Positions 1 through 13,200 of a stretch of 64,000 bases of DNA are shown here, one piece after another. This DNA is from Rhynchonema sp. JSB1_4. Taxonomy: Eukaryota > Nematoda > Chromadorea > Monhysterida > Xyalidae. Position numbers and translations under genes: made by a program. Position 1 is the first letter of the stretch, and each line of letters opens with the position of its first letter. The stretch spans positions 1 to 64,000 of the forward strand of contig JASAMV010003287.1 of NCBI GenBank assembly GCA_030248065.1, written 5' to 3'. The notes beneath the pieces are model-generated. The model was not told where the DNA came from. It ran no database searches and saw nothing but the letters and a program-made list of their open reading frames with translations.

Positions 1-96
1 TACCAATACCAATACCGGGTGAGACCCAATACCAATACCCAATACCAGAGAAATACTACTGGAGTGCCTGGTATTGGGTGTGGTATTGGTATTGGG
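1..96. repeat. CCAATACC-type simple repeat
   Basis: Degenerate reiteration of CCAATACC and its complement GGTATTGG, running up to the left end of the inverted-repeat element that starts at 97 and resuming briefly after it. No coding signal is seen. Confidence 0.7.
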
Positions 97-520
97 CAGT
101 GGTGTCGTTGGGGGGGGAAGGAGGGGGTTACCCCCCTAGTATCCGGTATCTTGATTTTTTCACCCAGGGGTATCCGGTATCCTGACTTCTTGTCCAGGGG
201 CATCCTACCCTAAAATTTTTCCGAAAACCGTAAAAATCGCCCATTTTTTACATCTAAAATGCTCAAAATCGCTTGCTGGCGCAAGCATAACCCCAAAAAT
301 AACCATTTTTTGCGCTCCCAACACCAATTTTGCTCAATTTTCCTCTAAAAATTGACCTTTTTTGAACAACCCCCCTGGGTATCCGAGATTTTTTATTTTG
401 GGGGGCAACCCCCCTGGTATTCAATATCCGAGATTTTTCATTTTGGGTATCCGGTATCCGAAAATTTTGGATTTTGGGTATCCGGTATCCTGACTTTTTG
501 ATTTCCCAACGACACCACTG
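97..520. mobile_element. MITE copy (i), CAGTG-ended, with GTATCC words
   Basis: The left end CAGTGGTGTCGTTGGG (97-112) is the exact reverse complement of the right end (505-520). The flanking octamers are GTATTGGG (89-96) and GTACTGGG (521-528), an 8-bp target duplication with one mismatch, though the left flank lies in a GGTATTGG repeat. Just inside the left end is a G-run. The word GTATCCGGTATC occurs at 139, 170, 447 and 478, with partial copies near 379 and 425, around an A/T-rich core containing AAAATCGC and GCGC-type words. It has no coding capacity. Ends and architecture match the elements at 61346-61751 and 61845-62315. The 8-bp duplication suggests hAT-like mobilisation, which is inference. 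Confidence 0.75.
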
Positions 521-882
521 GTACTGGGTATACTTGCGGGCCGAAAAAAAACCGTTTTTTTTCGAAAAAAAACCGAAAAAACCGTTTTTTTCGAGGCCCG
601 GAAAAATATGTTTTTATTTATCCGGAAATTTTTCCAAGTGGCAACTTTTGGAAAAATAACGTTTTTTTTCAAAAACTGTCCGAGCTATTTTCCAAGGTTG
701 CGAGAGGGTGTTGTCAAAACCAATGTAAATCGGTACTAAACAATTCAAACTAAGCACTTTCTAATCTCCAAGTGCATTTTTAGCCTGTTTCGGGCCTTTT
801 CCCGGCGAAATTTTCCATGGTAGGGTCGTCCGTCACGTCCGTTCTAACCCTATTCTTACCTTCCCATGCCAGCTGCCACGAA
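521..882. other. non-coding, A/T homopolymer motifs
   Basis: 540-600 reiterates AAAAAACCG / CGGTTTTTT blocks also seen near 6480-6810, 58440-58740 and 63880-64000. 700-882 is presumed 5' flank or UTR of the epoxide hydrolase gene. No TATA box or other promoter element could be assigned. Confidence 0.5.
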
Positions 883-3800
883 ATGCAAGTGCAAACCAAC
901 TTTTTTCAGACGCTTCTGTTGTCGGTGTGCGTTGCGTACGTTTCGTGGTACGCGTATCGGTCGCATTATACAACAACGGAGCCGTTGAAAATGCCGCCGA
1001 GTCAATATTTTGGCGCCGGAAAATCACAGAAGGACAACGAAGCCATCGTTAAATTTTCAATACATGTTCCTGATGCGGATTTGCTGGTTTGTTTTGTTCG
1101 CCTTTTTGAACACACGTCAAGCTGTGTTAATAGTTGGTCAAAGTATGTCTGCTGAAAGTTTCAAGAAAACCGAACGCCGGTCAACCAAAAATTACTTGTT
1201 TTTTTATTACTATCCAACACGCCGTTTGGAACATTGAAATTTTCCGCGCAGGATTTGCAATCGCGGCTCGAACGAACCAGGTTCTTTGAGCCACTTGATG
1301 ACGCCGCGTTCACGTACGGCGCAAACACGAAATTCCTACGCAAGGTGCACCGCTATTGGTTGGATGAGTACAACTGGCGGGCGCAGGAGGTAAGACTGAA
1401 TGCGTTCGATCACTACAGGACGCAGATTGAGGGATTGAATGTGAGTCGTCAGCTTAAACATTACACGAGAATGCCGAAGTTTTATCGTGAATTTTTTAAA
1501 TTCTAGTTTCTCATGTTTTTTTCGAGAGAGCATTTTCTGTCGGTCAAGCTAACCGCGTTCGATGCAAATTCTAAATGCACATTGTACCTGATCGACCTCC
1601 AAATTTCTAGGTGCAAGCAAATAAAAAAACTTCAAAACATAATTCCACTAAAAAAATTGGCAGATTTTCATTAATTCCAGATCCACTTCATGCGCGTGAA
1701 ACCGCCGGCCAGTCGTTACCGTTACGTGTATCCTCTGTTGTTGGTGCATGGCTGGCCGGGTAGTGTGTTTGAGTTCTACAAAATCATACCGATGCTAACC
1801 GATCCGAACAAAGCGTTCGGCAGCAAAAGTGAAATTGCATTCGAAGTGATTGCACCGTCGCTGCCCGGCTACGGATGGTCCGAGGCGGCTAGCAAGAAAG
1901 GTCAGAGAACTGAAAGTGTCAACGTGCAGTATAGTGCCTGGGAGGGGAGGCTGCCACCCCCAAAGGCTGTCTAGCATGCGCAACCCCAAATGGTGTCTTG
2001 CACAACGATATTTAGGTTTTTTACAGGCAAAAATAGGTATTATTCGACGGTGAATATCTGGGTATCTTGCACCACTACGCTGGTTGCGTGGTGCATGTCT
2101 GTTGTTCTGTGTTTCATCGCTTGAAGTTCTTGCTAACTACGTCGTTGTCGGTCGCCAGGAGCGTAAGAGCAAAAAACCATTGGTGGTCATTTGAGATGTG
2201 TGGTAAATATTCGGCTCGCAGAGAACAGAAACGATCGTAAATCGTGTGTCAACAAACCAAATCAAAAAATAAAAAGAAACAGAAAAAACGATCACCTCGA
2301 TGCGGTTCTGGAAAATTTGTGCATCACCCGGCCATTTTGTGCTGATGGTTCGCATCCGATTGATCTTTGTCAATGAACAAACGCAAGCTGCCAACGTCAC
2401 AGTATCTTTGTGTTTCAAAATGCCGTAAACTGTTCTGCCAATTCTTCAATATTGTTTTGGTAAATCGATCTTATGAATCGATCTCTCTCGCAGGCCTGAG
2501 CACGACGGAGACGGCGCGTATGTTCAAGACGTTGATGTCCCGTCTCGGTCACAACACGTTCTATTATCAGGGCGGCGATTGGGGCAGCATTGTTGGCAAC
2601 CATATGGCCGTCTTCTACCCGAAAAGGTTGGGTAGAATATTACTCATTTTATTTTTTGTCGCAAAATACGATTCAATGTTTTATTTTGTCGGGTTAGCGT
2701 TCGCGGACTGCACAGCAACATGCCTGGTTCGGATATGATGACGCCGATGTCAACGTTGAAATTGATTATTGGTAAGTATATTCGAATTTTTTATTTTTAA
2801 TGTAAAATACGCACCGCAAACTTTCTTTAGGGTTGTTTGCGCCCAGTCTGGTGCACAAGCCAGAAGATGTTGGCATCAAATTTCCGTCAATGGACAAGCT
2901 GAAGTTTGTGTTGGCCGAAATGGGATACATGTACGAACAGAGCACGAAGCCGGACACTGTCGGTGAGAAAGAGTAATATTTTATTAGTTTGTATCTCGCG
3001 TTGTTGTCACTTTATCAAGTAGCTCGGTATCATTTCTTGTGACTTATCTCATTCAGATGTCCTGTTCGTGTACTGAATTGGTGTCCTTGGTGCATTGTAC
3101 AAATACGATCCCCTTGACCCACTGGCTGACAGCCAAAATATACTCCTGCCTGTCCGGTGCGGTTAATTTGGGTCCATGCAGCAGGCAGTCACAGTCACAG
3201 CGCTAGTGCATGTTTGTGCTTGGGCTTTGTGCCTCACGCTCTCTGTCACACACACACACACGGTCGCAGTGACGCATGCGTCATTCGCAGAATGCGAGCT
3301 GTACCAATCCGTACGATTTCACTCACTCTCTGCGTGTGCAGCACTGTTCATGTGCTTTGCTATTATAAATTACAGCCAGCATAACAACCTCGCTAATGGA
3401 TGATATGTTATGCCGGGGTTTTTAGTTGTGTGTTCGCATGCTTTGCAACACGGGGCTTGAATGGAACACAGTGGCCGAACCGAATGTTGCGCTATGCAGT
3501 GGACACAATTGCTGCTCTGCGGCTAAATACCAGTGCCATAAATTTTCGGTTCTCATTCTCGTCAGCGCAACCGGATATATCAATGTTACAACAAGGCGTG
3601 CAATCCTACAAATTTACAACCGTTTCATTTGTTTCACATCCATTCACTCTGCATGCGGTGGTAAGTACTTGTCTTGCTGCGCGCTGCGCGCAATTATCGA
3701 GGCAACACTGGCGCTTTGGCTTGTTTGAGCTGCAAACCAGGCCCAGGTCTTGCGACACTACGTGACTCATTTCACAAGCACTCAGCTCTGGCAGCATGTC

Positions 3801-5360
3801 AACTGTTTGGTTTCTGTGAGTAAGCTACTAATGTGCTTCATTACCAACCGGTCAGACACCGGAATAGGTTATTCCAATTTACTGCCGCTTTTGTGTTTTT
3901 TCTTGCCGTGTGTATCCAATGCACCTTGGTTTCGTTTCCCTTCTGTGACACACGTGTGTTTTGATAAAATTCCGTTTTGCTGGAAAAAAACGCGACATAT
4001 ATGGTTGTCGTTTACCAAAGCGGTATAGTTGTGTTGTGGAGTGGAGTGTCGTGCAAGCTGTGGTCCGAAAACCACTCTTGGTGGCGTGTTCTGTGCAGCT
4101 AGTACCTGCGTAAGTACGATCTTATGTGCGACTGCGAACGCATACCATCTTGCCTTCAAGCCTTTTTCTGGCACGATAGAAATTTGACGCGCATTTTCTG
4201 CTTGTTGCGTGCGCTTCGGCTATCTGCATGGTTCCGTCTTTCTCAGCAGCGCGTGTTGGTCTCATGTGGCCTCGGCTCGATTACGCAAAACCCATCTGTT
4301 GCTCCAAACTATGCCAAAAAAATGTTTTTGAGGGAAATTGAAACGGAGCTCAGATGTGCAGCGTGCAGGAGTCTAGCTTCGTTTCCGACCTTCCAGGTGC
4401 TGGCTCATAACGACATGGTTGGCTCTGATTACTATTTTTTTAAATTCCCATAAGTATGTTGCAGGTTTTGCTCTCAACGATTCGCCAATGGGTCTGGCAT
4501 CGTACATTCTCGAGAAATTCTCCACGTGGACAATGCCGAAAAATATTGAGCTAGATGACGGTGGATTGGAGCACTATTTCACCACGGATGAACTGTTGAC
4601 GAATATTATGATTTATTGGACAACTGGTGAGTTTTCGTTTGTTGGCTGAATAGGTCGAAGATTTAGTGCGCACGGGAACCAGTTTTTTATTTGAAGGATG
4701 CGTGAAGCATCAACGCTCATCAAATTTTCGTTGCCGGTCACGTGCGCCGGCCACTGATGTTTTTTCACCGATGAATGACTAGACCTATGGTGGCTAAGAT
4801 TTGGTTGTTGACCGCGCACCAAGAGAAAAATTTATAGAAAAAGAAACTGTTAATTTTTTTCGCAGGCACGATTGCGAGCTCACAACGTTACTACAAGGAG
4901 CACTGGCGGCAACCGTTGTTGCAACAAATTGCCAGGTGTGTTCTTCTATATTTATGAGGCATATTTGAAATCCGGAATAAATTATGGATGGGGTTTTCTT
5001 GACTTTTTATTTTGTGTTTGGCGACGAGAAAGAATCAACGGTACCGTGATAACGTGTATAAACTTTACCTTGTGGTTGAAACATTTTTTCAAACAGTTAG
5101 TGCTTCTGGGTGTTTCTAACTTGTTTCATCTTTTTCATTTCTGATACTGTTGTTTCAGCAGCCAGATCCACGTGCCAACCGGTTTCGCAGCGGCCATAGG
5201 CGAAGTAATGGTGATGCCACGCGACTTTCTCGCCTATAAATACACGAACATCACACGATACACTGACCTGCCGAGGGGTGGACACTTTCTGGCGCTGCAG
5301 GAGCCGAAACTGTTGGCTATGGATGTACTCGCTTTTGTCACTGAATTGAATAAGCACTAA
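883..5360 (+). CDS. EPHX1: microsomal-type epoxide hydrolase
   Basis: Nine exons: 883-1086, 1252-1440, 1681-1900, 2494-2626, 2698-2771, 2831-2962, 4465-4626, 4866-4935 and 5159-5360. They sum to 462 codons (461 aa; mammalian EPHX1 is about 455). Residues 1-25 form a membrane anchor, followed by the epoxide hydrolase N-terminal domain and an alpha/beta-hydrolase domain. The oxyanion-hole motif HGWPGS and PGYGWSEA are in exon 3. The nucleophile Asp of GGDWGS is near residue 233. The acidic partner Glu in [10 protein letters not shown] is near 410 and the base His of RGGHF near 437; the 27-residue Glu-His spacing matches the mammalian enzyme. The expected role is hydrolysis of xenobiotic or lipid epoxides to diols at the ER membrane; in arthropods the family degrades juvenile hormone. 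Intron 6 (2963-4464) is 1.5 kb and contains a CA microsatellite. The last acceptor is a CAGCAG pair, so one Ser may be optional. Confidence 0.95.
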
Positions 5361-5876
5361 GGAACAGGTTCAATGCAATGTGAAAATTAGTTGTTTGACT
5401 TTTTAGGACAACATTTGGTGGAACTAGTATCCACGGTAGTTCTGGTACTTTTGTACTCTAGTCTTTGTGTGATTGAGACGCGCCTTTATGTTAGATCAGC
5501 GGTGCTTTTACGCTTTATTTGCAACCTTAATCGTTGTTATTATCGTTTTATTATTCGTGATCAGGGTCTGACACTGATTTTATCGCTGCCTTATTACTCG
5601 ATCGTGTCACTTTGCTTCGTTTATTGTCACGTTTTCAATTCCATGTTTGTATCAGGCGGGTTGATTCTTTATTGTCTACTTTTAAAATCGGGTATGTATC
5701 AGAATATTTGAGTAAAAAATTGTATTATTGCTAAAGATCAGTGCAGTTTGTTCGTTCGACGATTCTGTTGCTCTGGACAAGCATCAGACTGAGTGTACCT
5801 ATTTGATCAGTTTGCGAAAGTGCGGAACAAAAGTATTTTTTGGAATTTCTTTAGAATCTACCCCCAGGCGATTGTC

Positions 5877-8820
5877 ATGATGGAAATACAGTTCGATTTA
5901 AGCGCCATTTTCGACCAGGATTTGGTGCGGCTGGACCAGATTGCGTTGCGTAAACTCAGGTGCGGAATTTTTTCTTTATCGTGAATCACGAAATATGCAA
6001 ACGTTTTGTTTCATATTCAGCCCGCGCCGATGTCCGTTTGTGGCCACCATCATTGATAAAATGGGGAAACTCTCCAGTGAGGTTGGTGACATCTATGTCG
6101 TCACGTTTCTGCTCTTCCGTTGCCCTTTGGTACCGTCAAGCACAAAGCCGTGAAATTGGGCATGGTTTCGAAGTTTTACCAATGAGTCTCGCAATAGTTT
6201 CTGTGCAACACATTGCCTGTCATAGTTTTCAGGCGCAAGGAATCAAGAAAGGGCAGCTGACATCCTACGAAAAACTGCTGGACAGTGAAAATGAATTCGG
6301 CCTATATTTATTGTGGCGGCGGTCAGCCAGAAAAGAGTTAGTCAATCGAGTTTGCTAGTTCCTCCGACGCCGTTTCGGTTCAAAAATGTTTCGCTGATCT
6401 TAATTACGCGGCTGCGAAACTTCTTGATTACTTTGAACGATCCCTGTTGCGTGAAACAAATCAAATCCGGAATTATATAGTTGCAATTTTTCCTAAAAAT
6501 ATATTTACTGAAAAGAACCGTTTTTTTCGATATTTTTCCGAGCCAAATTTTGGCACGGGTCCAAATGGTGTATATTTGGCACATTATGCGCTAAAAATGG
6601 TGTATGAAAAGGATTCCTGTTCCGAAAGTGCGAATAAAAGCTGTAAAAGGGCTGGAAAACACTTGAAAAAGTATGTTTCTTCAATAAAACTAGGTTGTTT
6701 CCCATAACTTTGACACTTTTTCAGAGAAGTTCAAAATCCGCCGTGCAATTTTTTTCGGAAAAATATATTTCACTGAAAAAACGGTTTTTTTCGTTTTTTT
6801 CTTCGGGAAAAAACTTTTTACCTGCTACTATACCGGAATAGCAACCATGCAGAGGTCACAGCATCGTCATCGGCATGCTGAAAGTCGGCTACAAGCAGTT
6901 GTATCTGTACGATGAAACATCACAATGTCATTGTGTGCGTTGCTTGTGCGTACTCGACTTTTATGTGTACGACTCGTTGCAAAGGCAGGGATACGGACAT
7001 CGAATGTACAATTATATGCTAGAGGTGCGTCTGTTGGTCTTTTTGTCTTCGAAATCAGCTCTTGTATAGCGTTTCTGGAATCAGACTGATGTTTCATGTG
7101 CTGTAGCTGGCTGGCCGTTCATTCTAAACTTCGACCCTCGGAAGTACTGCTGAACGCGACGTTGTATTTTGTATTATTTCACACATATCAGCTGGTTATC
7201 ATGTCCGTGGGTGGTCGTGCAATGCTTTTTGGGGACGGTTTGTGGTTTTTGAAAACATTGCATCTCTCCCTGATCTGATGTGATGTTACGAGTATTCACG
7301 TTTGCCATTGTCTTATGTGCGGTGTCTTCGCTCAGACTTTCTGCGGTCATCCTGATTTCCCAAAAAGCCAGTAGCTTTCTTTGTCATACATAACAATAAT
7401 TAGCGGTATTTCCTGCATCAGTATATTTTATAATATATCCTTTTTGGAGGTCAATTGGCCAGGGATGTTCGCACCAACGAGGCCTGGCACCTCGCCCGTC
7501 TGTGAAAACAGGCCGACACGGGCAAAACTCGCTGCTGTTACATTACTATAGCGTTCACTATTTGCGGGCTGATGTTTCAGTGCGAGAATCAACAAGCGGA
7601 ACAGTGCGCCATCGACAAACCGTCGCAGAGCCTGTTGTGTTTCATGAACAAACACTACGCGCTCGCCAACCCCATCTGGCAGATCACCCACTATGTCGTG
7701 TATCCGGAGTTCTTCGAAATACTCAGTGAGTCGCCCGTTGTGATTTATTGTTGGGGTAGATCGGTTGTTATTTTACAATGGAAGTAAAATTACTATCGCG
7801 GACAAAACAGCTGTTTCAAAAACCGCCAGGCTTGACGCAGTGTTGTTGACCAAAGCCAAAGCCGAAACCCGATGTTCGATAATGTTTGGTCCTAATGTTT
7901 TGTCCAGTGAACTTTGCCCGTTGAGTGGGCTGCGGATGCACATGTTTCATCTGTTTCGTATATTATGCCGGTATTCAGCTGGATGTTGATTAGTTGATTG
8001 ATGCTTCCCTTTGAGCAAGAAATCCAGTGTAACCTACCTGCGACAAGGTTTTGGAGAAAGATTGGTAAAAATTTTCAACTGAATTTGGCAGAAAACCCAT
8101 TGTGGCGCCGAGCCCCGCCCGCGACCAGCAGCGCAACAGCAGGCCAGATCCAGCACATCAGCCTAACAGACGGCAACGTGGTCGAGATGGCATCCAACTA
8201 TGGTTATGAAACAGAGCCAGTGCCGAGGGGCATCAATTTGATCGCACCGCTCAGCGATGACAGTCTCAATGTTGCTGCTATGAACGCGAACACACAGGTC
8301 GGTTAAGATTACGTGATGTTTCAACAAAGTCCATTTTAGGCATTCTCGTAACTGTAAAGTTGTCAATGCGATTACACGCAACCGCAAGATTAAGGAATGT
8401 GTATTGGTTGCCCGTTACTTTCGACCTGCTCTCGCAGCCGGGCAGAGTATCATCCATGTTGTCATCATCTGACTAAAGGCGCTCAAGGCAGCTGGATTCA
8501 GGAAGACTTGCTGAACAGAGTTGTTTATGTCGTACGAGCCCGCTCAGACATCCACTCAGAATTCCCGAGCAGTCATCCACACCTACATACACCACACGTA
8601 CACGCAGCAATGCATGCACCTACCGTAACCCTACCGTACCCTACCCACACAGGTGCAACGCCGTGCCGACAGCAGCGAAGTGTCCTCGATAGTCGACGTG
8701 CGTCTGCGTCGTCGCGTCAGTCCCGATCGTGAGTCGACGGCCAGCAGTCAGGTGAACCCGTTGCTGGCCGAAGCCAGACAGCGAAAGGTGTTGAGCATGG
8801 GGCATCAGGCCATTTGGTAG
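5877..8820 (+). CDS. mec-17: alpha-tubulin N-acetyltransferase (MEC-17/ATAT1 family)
   Basis: Seven exons: 5877-5959, 6021-6081, 6233-6321, 6853-7024, 7581-7725, 8092-8297 and 8653-8820. They give 308 codons (307 aa). The enzyme acetylates alpha-tubulin Lys40 in the microtubule lumen. The N-terminus has the family's FDLSAIF opening. The catalytic core shows IGMLKVGYKQLYLYD, then CLCVLDFYV with the catalytic-type Cys, the acetyl-CoA loop QRQGYG, and CAIDKPSQSL with the catalytic-type Asp. Core length fits human and worm proteins. The C-terminal third is low-complexity and basic and ends in a Trp, as I recall for family members. Two adjacent ATGs (5877, 5880) could start it. The intron between 8298 and 8652 might hide an alternative exon. 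The gene lies 0.5 kb downstream of the epoxide hydrolase on the same strand, with no sign of an operon. Confidence 0.95.
6443..6850 (+). repeat. A/T homopolymer-rich intron filler
   Basis: Intron 3 of the acetyltransferase gene carries several CGGTTTTTT and AAAAAACGG blocks resembling those at 540-600 and 58440-58740. This suggests a dispersed degenerate repeat. No boundaries could be set. Confidence 0.4.
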
Positions 8821-9056
8821 ATGTTTGGTTGGTTGGTAGTGCGTGTGGACTGGGGGCGGACGGTGAGAAATGAGTTGGATATGCAGGCACGCCTTCGATG
8901 TTGCGTTTTGAGGCCGCCCCTCCGCTACATACGTACGTATATGTGACGAGTATATTGTGGTTGTTATTAAATTTATGATACACCTCTACCGCTCTACCGT
9001 TGTTGTTTTTATTGACCATGCTGCTGTGTTTATTGGTTTTTGTATTTGACGTACCT

Positions 9057-9062
9057 AATAAA
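9057..9062 (+). terminator. candidate polyadenylation signal
   Basis: AATAAA lies about 240 bases after the acetyltransferase stop codon, in T-rich sequence. It is the first canonical signal downstream on this strand. Usage is not shown. Confidence 0.4.
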
Positions 9063-9864
9063 AGAGTTGTCCACCTTGGTATCCAAGGCCTCAATGAATG
9101 GTGTTCGCTTATGTTCCCCAATACTGAGCTGTTTATAGTTTGTGATGTGTATCTTATAAATCTCGAATGTGCACTTTGTCCACTAGTCATTTGTTCACAT
9201 ACAACACTCATTTTTTGTGTTATGTAATGCACCTTCATTACCGTTTTGCAGCTCTTTGCTTTATGCTTTACGTTAATGTTTCCAATTATTTGTTTCGCGT
9301 CTGTGACTTATTATATCTGCAGTATCTGTGGTGTTTTTGTGTTTTTCGTTTCGTCTGTTGTTCTGCATAACTATCCTAACGTTTTGCCAGTTTATTCCTA
9401 ACTAAATGATCATTATGCTGTATATACTCAGATAACGAAAATGCCAATGATTTTCTCATCAAAATCTCTTCATTTTGTGCTCTCATTCCAGCTGTTCATC
9501 TCGATTGAGCTATTAATACCTTCGGGTTTATCAATCTTATGTTTGTACTTTTAGTGCTGTCGTTAGCGTAGCTTTTATTTTTCAATTTGTTAGCTTTATT
9601 CACCACGATACTATCTTGTACAATCTCGATAAATATGCATAATTTGGTCTTTCTTTCCATGATTTCCTACTTGACAAAGATTACTGCAAACAATGCAACG
9701 AAGCGACTTTATATTTCCATTGTAGCAACAATTTCGTATAGTCCTAAAGTTGAAAATGTTTGTTCCGAGAAATATGTAATATACAAATGGACGTAATTCA
9801 GACGCACTCTGCAAATAATGGTCACAGCATTTTGGTCCGGCCCGCAAAAACCGCAAATCAACCG
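9063..9864. other. intergenic, T-rich, nothing recognised
   Basis: AT-rich spacer between the convergent acetyltransferase and small secreted-protein genes. Short ORFs lack splice context and composition typical of the exons nearby. It probably contains both 3' UTRs. Confidence 0.5.
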
Positions 9865-10229
9865 TTAGAACATATCCTGCTCAACATGGTCTTCAGGGTA
9901 CAAATACTTCCAACTTTCATATTGTTTAGCTCGTAGTTTGCGGAATTCGGGGAAAACATGCCAGTAGTATTCGGGGATGTGCCGTTTGCTGGGCAGTTCG
10001 GACAGCGCTGCCTCGGGAGCTGAAATTACATCATTTACGATTGTGTTACAACTCGTATTCTGACGGTTGGATATGCGTATGCTTTACCGGACTAGCTTTT
10101 TCCGGAAAAAAATCGCCCAAAATCTGAAAGTTTGACCCAGCTGTTAGCGACTCACGTACATTTTTTGCTGGGATGCGCGTCAACAAGGTGGTTGACCACC
10201 AAGATCAGTGTCAGCAATATGAGTTTCAT
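9865..10229 (-). CDS. small secreted orphan protein
   Basis: Two exons on the minus strand: 10229-10160 and 10019-9865, giving 74 aa. The first 18 or so residues form a classical signal peptide (MKLILLTLILVVNHLVDA). The mature part is charged and aromatic, with HIPEYYWHVFPEF, KYLYPEDH and a C-terminal Phe. There are no Cys residues after the signal if the GTACGT donor is used. A second donor (GTGAGT) four bases further on is stronger by consensus but breaks the reading frame of exon 2. The acceptor ATTTCAG is good. The short length and signal peptide suggest a secreted peptide or effector-like orphan; no family was recognised. The splice choice is inferred from frame. Confidence 0.5.
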
Positions 10230-13200
10230 AGTTGGTCGGATGAAAAAGTCGTGACTTTCCTTGATAATGACCTGCCGCTGAAACAAAAGTTTGCACGAAC
10301 TGAAATTTGAGCAGCAGCAATTAAGCCACAGTGTAATCCTATCCCTTAGAAAACGTGCATCAATTAAAGCTAGATGATTAGCGCTTTCATTCGGAAGCGA
10401 CATGTCAAGCGATACGTTACTGTGGCGTGACCGAAATAGACAACTTTGCACAACAGGGGTAGGACAATACATGGTACCTGGACATATACCGCTTGCCTAC
10501 ATACAGTATTCCTATAGAACACATAGAGCTTGAGTGAAGCTCAGACTATGGGATTGAGTAGGCTTTGGGAGATCAACATCAACATTCAAGCGTACTCTGA
10601 CAATACTTTTAAGAGAATTTTTCAAATGCCCTGAATCGTAAAGCGCAAAATTCCGCCCAAGCACTGCAGATCTCCGTTCTTCGTCAATTTCGGTCACAGC
10701 GGGTCTCGAAACGATCTGATGATCTGCACTGATGGGTCGCGTTGCGTTGCGATTCAGACAGGGAATGTGAAAACATTCTTCGAAAGTAGGCATGATCAGA
10801 GAGAGCGCCAGAATGCATGTTAAATGAACGTAACAGTGATTACTGTATCGCTGTGCAACGGTTGAAGTAAGTGATCACTTGCAAAGCTCCCGGATCTGAC
10901 ATAGGTACGGTAGGAACACGCCGCGATACGGTATACAAGGCAGCAAACAAGTGCTTTGAAGCTGATACAAACTTCTTCTTTCGTGTTTCGATTATATAGG
11001 AACGTAATAAGGAAGTAAATGGACGGTACATGGCTTATTTAATAAGAGAAGGCAACGATCTTGTCACTCAAGTGGAAACGTCAGCCTCCGCAAACAGAGT
11101 TTCCAAAAAAAATGAGCGCCCGGTCGCTGATAACGAGTTTGAATATACCACTTTTCCACTTAGTTAAGCATGAGAAATTGAGTGTTTACGTGGTGATCAC
11201 ACGTGCGCTTTGCTCGCTGCGCACAGCTATAAGGCAAGGTATATGTGCATTCGTGATTAATCCGCTACTCATCTACACTTACGCAAGAGTAACTTCTCAA
11301 TGACCCGAATTCCCGAAAGCGCAACCGCCCGCGCCACCCGAGGTGATTGCGCCACCGCCGCCACGTTTGGACACATCACTATACTATACTTACACACATC
11401 GTTGCACTGTTTCTTCATGAACCTCTCCGATGTTGTCCCCCCAAGTCACCATGGGTACATCAATTTCCTTTCGAGGGAACTGACGTAAACGGCATAATTA
11501 AAATGGAGGTTTAGCGCATAGTCGGTCAGCGAACGAAACAATGGTCAACTGTGTAAACGGTTGAAGCGGTCGCTTGTCATTGGTAAACGTCCGGATTAGA
11601 GTACCTAGTATATGATGTAGTGGTACCGTGTATGTATGTACAATGTTGTATACTGCCCGCATAACGAACAGAGCTTTTGAAATTGGTGCAAACTTTTCTA
11701 CTTCGCTAAAATTAGAATTTTAATCGGAAGTAAGTCGGACGCTACACACGTAATAGAATGGCCATGGAAACAATTGCGCTTTTCGTTCAGGATAACGAGA
11801 TCGAGCATACAGAACGTGTGCCACGGAGTTACGGAATCATGAGAAATTTTGAGTGTTTATTTATACATGTCAGCGATCGAAAACAATAACTTCATGTATA
11901 TACACTGGCTTTGTTTCACTGCACAATACATGTTGGTAATTAATTTAAACGGGGGCAAAAGTAAACTGTCCTCAAAATATAATCATCAGGTAGTCGCAAT
12001 CGCCAGGCAGACAAGAAAGAAATTATTTCAGAATATGGAGAAAACCACGCACGCTGTAATAAACCAAATGATACTCTTTCTACGATTGGACAGACAACAA
12101 GCATGCACCTGCCTTCACGCAAACATTTGCGTCATTACAGTACGCGAGTTTATAATATGCGCAATGCGCCACGTTATCATGTGCGTCACTGTCAGTTTCG
12201 TATACCCACCGTACATACTGCACGAAAGCTGACTGTCACGCCAATTACCGAAAAACAGGCAGTCATAAATGCAAAAAAGTGATATGCAAAAAAATTGCAA
12301 GCATAGGGCTTGGTCCACTGAACCCGAATAACCTAAATTTTGACCTATGGTACCACCTACCGTAACCCGTAAAATTTTGTATTGTAGATATTTTTAAGGT
12401 AAATTTATCATTTATATTTATTTTACCTTTATTATTTAAGGTAAATCAAACCCTTTCTCGCTATTTTGGCAAGTTCATGTTGTATACTGCATTGATACGC
12501 AAGCAGCTGCCACGCCACGGTACGATCAAGTAGCAAAAATTGGTTTACGTTTCGGTTAAGATTCAGGTTGAGGTTAAACTCGTGAACCGAAACACGGAAA
12601 ATACGGAAACCGGAAACATATTTCCGTGGGAGGAACTGGATTAAATGTATTAGTCATATGTTGGATTGCATGTATGTATTTCGGTGTTCTTTCTCGGTTC
12701 TGTGTTCAGCACAAGTTCGCTTTAGCTCACATTTATGTTCATTACATGCACATTACATACATATACATATGTATACTGTACCTGCGGTTCCTGCTACCAT
12801 GGAAATTTAGTCCTTGTACATGACACGCAGTTTGCCGCATACCCATAATCACAGCACCTACAAATGAGTTTTGAAATTGGTTCTCATACATTGCGATGCA
12901 TAATTTGTTTCCTATAGTTATACGGGTGACAGGAAGTGTATGTGTGGGAGGTGATTATGCTGATAAAGGTGGGCGCAACCGTAGCAGGCATCCAAGTAAC
13001 TTTTTGATTGTTTATTATTTTCAACATAATATGTAGATACCGTAGATACGCAGCCATATTGTTGGCGGTGGCGCTTGTCGTGCAAGATTGTGCAAGCAAA
13101 AGCAACAGAAGATGGTGCTGGTTTTTGCAGGATCAAGACTAATCCCCGACTATTAATGATGTGCACTCTTTGGATGGGAAATGACGTTAAACACAAGCAT

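Noticed and set aside
10512..10793. 93-codon minus-strand ATG ORF upstream of the secreted orphan
   Set aside because: Single short frame without domain or splice support.
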